From assembly GCF_009711205.1 (NCBI RefSeq), contig NZ_WMIG01000020.1, forward strand, positions 1 through 64,000: a stretch of 64,000 bases of DNA, in the 5' to 3' direction. Shown one piece after another: positions 62,191 through 64,000 of this stretch. This DNA comes from Paracoccus litorisediminis. Lineage in GTDB: Bacteria > Pseudomonadota > Alphaproteobacteria > Rhodobacterales > Rhodobacteraceae. A model generated the notes under the pieces. That model had not been told where the DNA came from. It made no database searches and saw only the letters and a program-made list of their open reading frames with translations. A program made the position numbers and the translations under genes. Each line of letters starts with the position of its first letter. The stretch's first letter is position 1.

Positions 62191-64000
62191 TCAGTTGGTC
62201 TTCGGAGCCTCGGGCTTCGACGGTGCGGATGCATCTCCGTTTTTGACGGCCAGCCATGCCTGATCCAGCACATAGGCGCGGACTGCCTCGGCATCATCGG
62301 CGCTTAGATGCTTGGCAAAGGAAATCATGCCATTATCGCTCAATGCGCCATTGATGACGACATCGTGGAAGCCCTCCTTGCTGGCCGAGACATAGGACCA
62401 GCGCAGGTCCGGCAGCACGCCCGAGCTGATCGCCAGCGGGCCGTGGCAGACCATGCAGTTTTCCGCGTAATGCACGAAGCCCTTCTGGACCAGCGCCGCA
62501 TCCTTGATCGGCTCGGCCTTGGGGGTCTTTTCGACCGTGTCCTGCATCGGATCGGGAACCGTGCCCTTGCCACCCAGCTTGAAGACAAAGACCCGACCCA
62601 CATCGGGGGCCACGGCCTTGTCCCAGGCAAAGCCCCAGTTCAGCGCCCATGATCCGCCCCAGCCGGTCGCCACGGCGACATATTGTTCGCCGTCGATCTC
62701 ATAGGTTGAGGGCGCGGCCTGAATGCCGCTTTTCAGGTTCATGCCCCACAGCTTCTGGCCGGTGCTGCCGTCCAGCGCCATGAAATAGCCCTTGATGTCG
62801 CCTTGGAACACCAGCCCGGTTTCGGTGGTCAGGAGACCGCCATTGAAGGGACCGGAATGCGGATAGACCCAGGCGGGTTTCTGGACGACCGGGTCCCAGG
62901 CCATCAACGTGCCGGTCAGGTTCTTGCGCACTTCCTCAAGCGTGCCGGCCGGATAGGTCGGCGGCAGGCCCGCGGCAAAGTCATAGCCGGGGTTCCAGCG
63001 CATCGGGTTGGTGCGGTCGACGGGGCGGTCCTGAACGAACTGCGCCATCTGCTGTGCGGGCAGATAGACCAGCCCGGTATCGGGGTTATAGGCCATCGGA
63101 TGCCAGTTATGCGCGCCCGACGGGGCGGGGATGGCAAGGAAACCGGCCTCGGAGTCACGTGCGGCGGGGTTCTCGATCGGGCGGCCCTTGTCGTCCAGCC
63201 CGGTCGCCCATGTCTGATGCGCAAAGGGCGCGCCGGAAATGAACTCGCCGGTGGCGGCATCCAGCACATAGAAGAAGCCGTTCTTGGGTGCCTGCATGAC
63301 GACGCGGCGCTTGGCCCCGTCCTTGCCCAGGGGCAGGTCGGCCAGAATGATGCTTTGCGTGGCGGTGTAATCCCACATGTCGCGCGGCGTGGTCTGGAAA
63401 TGCCACTTATAGGCGCCGGTATCGGCATCCAGCGCCAGAATGGACGACAGGAACAGGTTGTCGCCATTGCCCTTGGGATCGCGGATCTTGGGGTTGAAGG
63501 GCGAGGCGTTGCCGGTCCCGACCAGCACCGTGTCATTCACCTGATCATAGACGATGCTGTCCCATGCGGTGCCGCCGCCGCCGTCGGTCTTCCACGCGCC
63601 CTCATCGCCCCAGGTGTCGTTGCCAAGCCGGGCGAACGCCTCGTCCGACGCCGCTCCGTCGGGCTTCTTGTCGGGGTTGGGGGTGATGAAGAAGCGCCAG
63701 TCCAATGCGCCGGTCTCGGCATCATAGGCCGAGACATAGCCCCGCACCCCGAATTCCGAACCGCTATTTCCGATCAGCACCCGTCCCTTGACGATGCGCG
63801 GCGCGCCGGTGATCGTGTAGGGCTTGGACTGATCGACGGTGACCGTGCTCCAGACCAGCTTGCCGGTTTTGGCATCCAGCGCCTCAAGTCGACCGTCAAA
63901 GACGCCGACATAGACCTTGTCGCCATAGACGGCGACGCCGCGGTTGATGACATCGCAGCAGGACTTCGCCGCCGCCTCGCCCGAGACCTTGGGGTCATAG
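62191..64000 (-). CDS. PQQ-dependent alcohol dehydrogenase with C-terminal cytochrome c, 5' end outside the window
   Basis: At least 602 residues of a quinohemoprotein alcohol dehydrogenase; the frame is open to the right edge, so the N-terminus is missing. Propeller tryptophan-docking repeats appear (LEALDAKTGKLVW, LDADTGAYKWHFQ, ALDGSTGQKLWGM), together with the vicinal disulfide Cys-Cys in AAKSCCDVINRGVAVY that lies over PQQ, and the conserved MWDYTATQS. A type II cytochrome c domain follows: CMVCHG near the C-terminus and MISFAKHLS with the axial Met. It works in the periplasm and oxidises an alcohol, passing electrons to the respiratory chain. The substrate is unknown. Confidence 0.92.
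   Translation of the reverse strand, partial: YDPKVSGEAAAKSCCDVINRGVAVYGDKVYVGVFDGRLEALDAKTGKLVWSTVTVDQSKPYTITGAPRIVKGRVLIGNSGSEFGVRGYVSAYDAETGALDWRFFITPNPDKKPDGAASDEAFARLGNDTWGDEGAWKTDGGGGTAWDSIVYDQVNDTVLVGTGNASPFNPKIRDPKGNGDNLFLSSILALDADTGAYKWHFQTTPRDMWDYTATQSIILADLPLGKDGAKRRVVMQAPKNGFFYVLDAATGEFISGAPFAHQTWATGLDDKGRPIENPAARDSEAGFLAIPAPSGAHNWHPMAYNPDTGLVYLPAQQMAQFVQDRPVDRTNPMRWNPGYDFAAGLPPTYPAGTLEEVRKNLTGTLMAWDPVVQKPAWVYPHSGPFNGGLLTTETGLVFQGDIKGYFMALDGSTGQKLWGMNLKSGIQAAPSTYEIDGEQYVAVATGWGGSWALNWGFAWDKAVAPDVGRVFVFKLGGKGTVPDPMQDTVEKTPKAEPIKDAALVQKGFVHYAENCMVCHGPLAISSGVLPDLRWSYVSASKEGFHDVVINGALSDNGMISFAKHLSADDAEAVRAYVLDQAWLAVKNGDASAPSKPEAPKTN

Noticed and set aside
60952..62307. 451-codon plus-strand frame over the LysR end and hydroxyacid dehydrogenase
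   Set aside because: Antisense to a gene with intact catalytic motifs; Gln/His/Gly-rich composition.
62191..63780. PQQ dehydrogenase starting at the Met at 63780
   Set aside because: The same frame stays open to 64000 and contains the Cys-Cys disulfide motif and further propeller sequence, so the gene is cut by the window edge.

Overview
The window is high-GC alphaproteobacterial DNA. Gene families, codon usage and a repABC replication cassette point to the Rhodobacterales, most like Paracoccus; this is an inference from gene content, not a database result. The repABC genes at about 12.2-15.7 kb mean the window most likely lies on a plasmid or chromid. The strongest single feature is the complete maintenance block: repA-repB-repC on the minus strand, a perfect 16-bp parS-type palindrome just after repC, a candidate antisense RNA between repB and repC, and a divergent hipBA toxin-antitoxin pair next to repA.

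Layout. 0-2 kb: a polar amino-acid ABC transporter, with the binding protein cut by the window edge. 2-3.6 kb: a Hint-domain protein with Asp/Gly-rich repeats. 3.7-10.7 kb: a fructose-type (Frc) ABC regulon. ROK repressor and kinase run left; binding protein, permease, ATPase, an aldolase-like barrel protein and a PfkB kinase run right. 10.7-17.5 kb: LysR gene, a degraded spacer, repABC and hipBA. 17.6-20.9 kb: LysR, CoA-transferase, acyl-CoA dehydrogenase. 21.2-29.2 kb: PhoD-like phosphatase, subtilase with an Asp-rich stretch, ECF sigma/anti-sigma pair, SLC13 transporter, glycerate kinase, RTX-repeat protein. 29.3-30.7 kb: decayed remnants of a LysR gene and an amino-acid ABC permease. 30.7-36 kb: MHS transporter, Ldh-family dehydrogenase, XRE-cupin regulator and a D-aminopeptidase, followed by a broken SnoaL-like gene.

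36-43.8 kb: GMC oxidoreductase with a gluconate-dehydrogenase subunit-3 partner, a VOC protein, a ribbon-helix-helix protein, a DUF72 protein, then a lipid-glycosylation operon (LAB_N, ArnT-like GT39, GT2) beside an OmpR-type regulator. 44-50.6 kb: secreted alpha/beta hydrolase, an Asp/Gly-rich secreted protein, a NarL-type two-component system, and an MhqD/MhqO-like pair with a divergent LysR regulator. 50.6-56.5 kb: methyltransferase, CorA, a 2'-5' RNA ligase-like protein, FkbM methyltransferase, a membrane GGDEF-EAL protein and a small periplasmic partner. 56.6-64 kb: a 2-hydroxy-acid cluster made of LldD, a TRAP transporter whose large permease is internally deleted, a LysR regulator, a D-2-hydroxyacid dehydrogenase and a PQQ alcohol dehydrogenase cut by the window end.

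The region reads as an accessory catabolic replicon: small transporter-enzyme-regulator modules for sugars, hydroxy acids, D-amino-acid derivatives and acyl-CoAs around a plasmid maintenance core. Recent loss is visible in several places. I saw no rRNA, tRNA, complete insertion sequence or CRISPR array.
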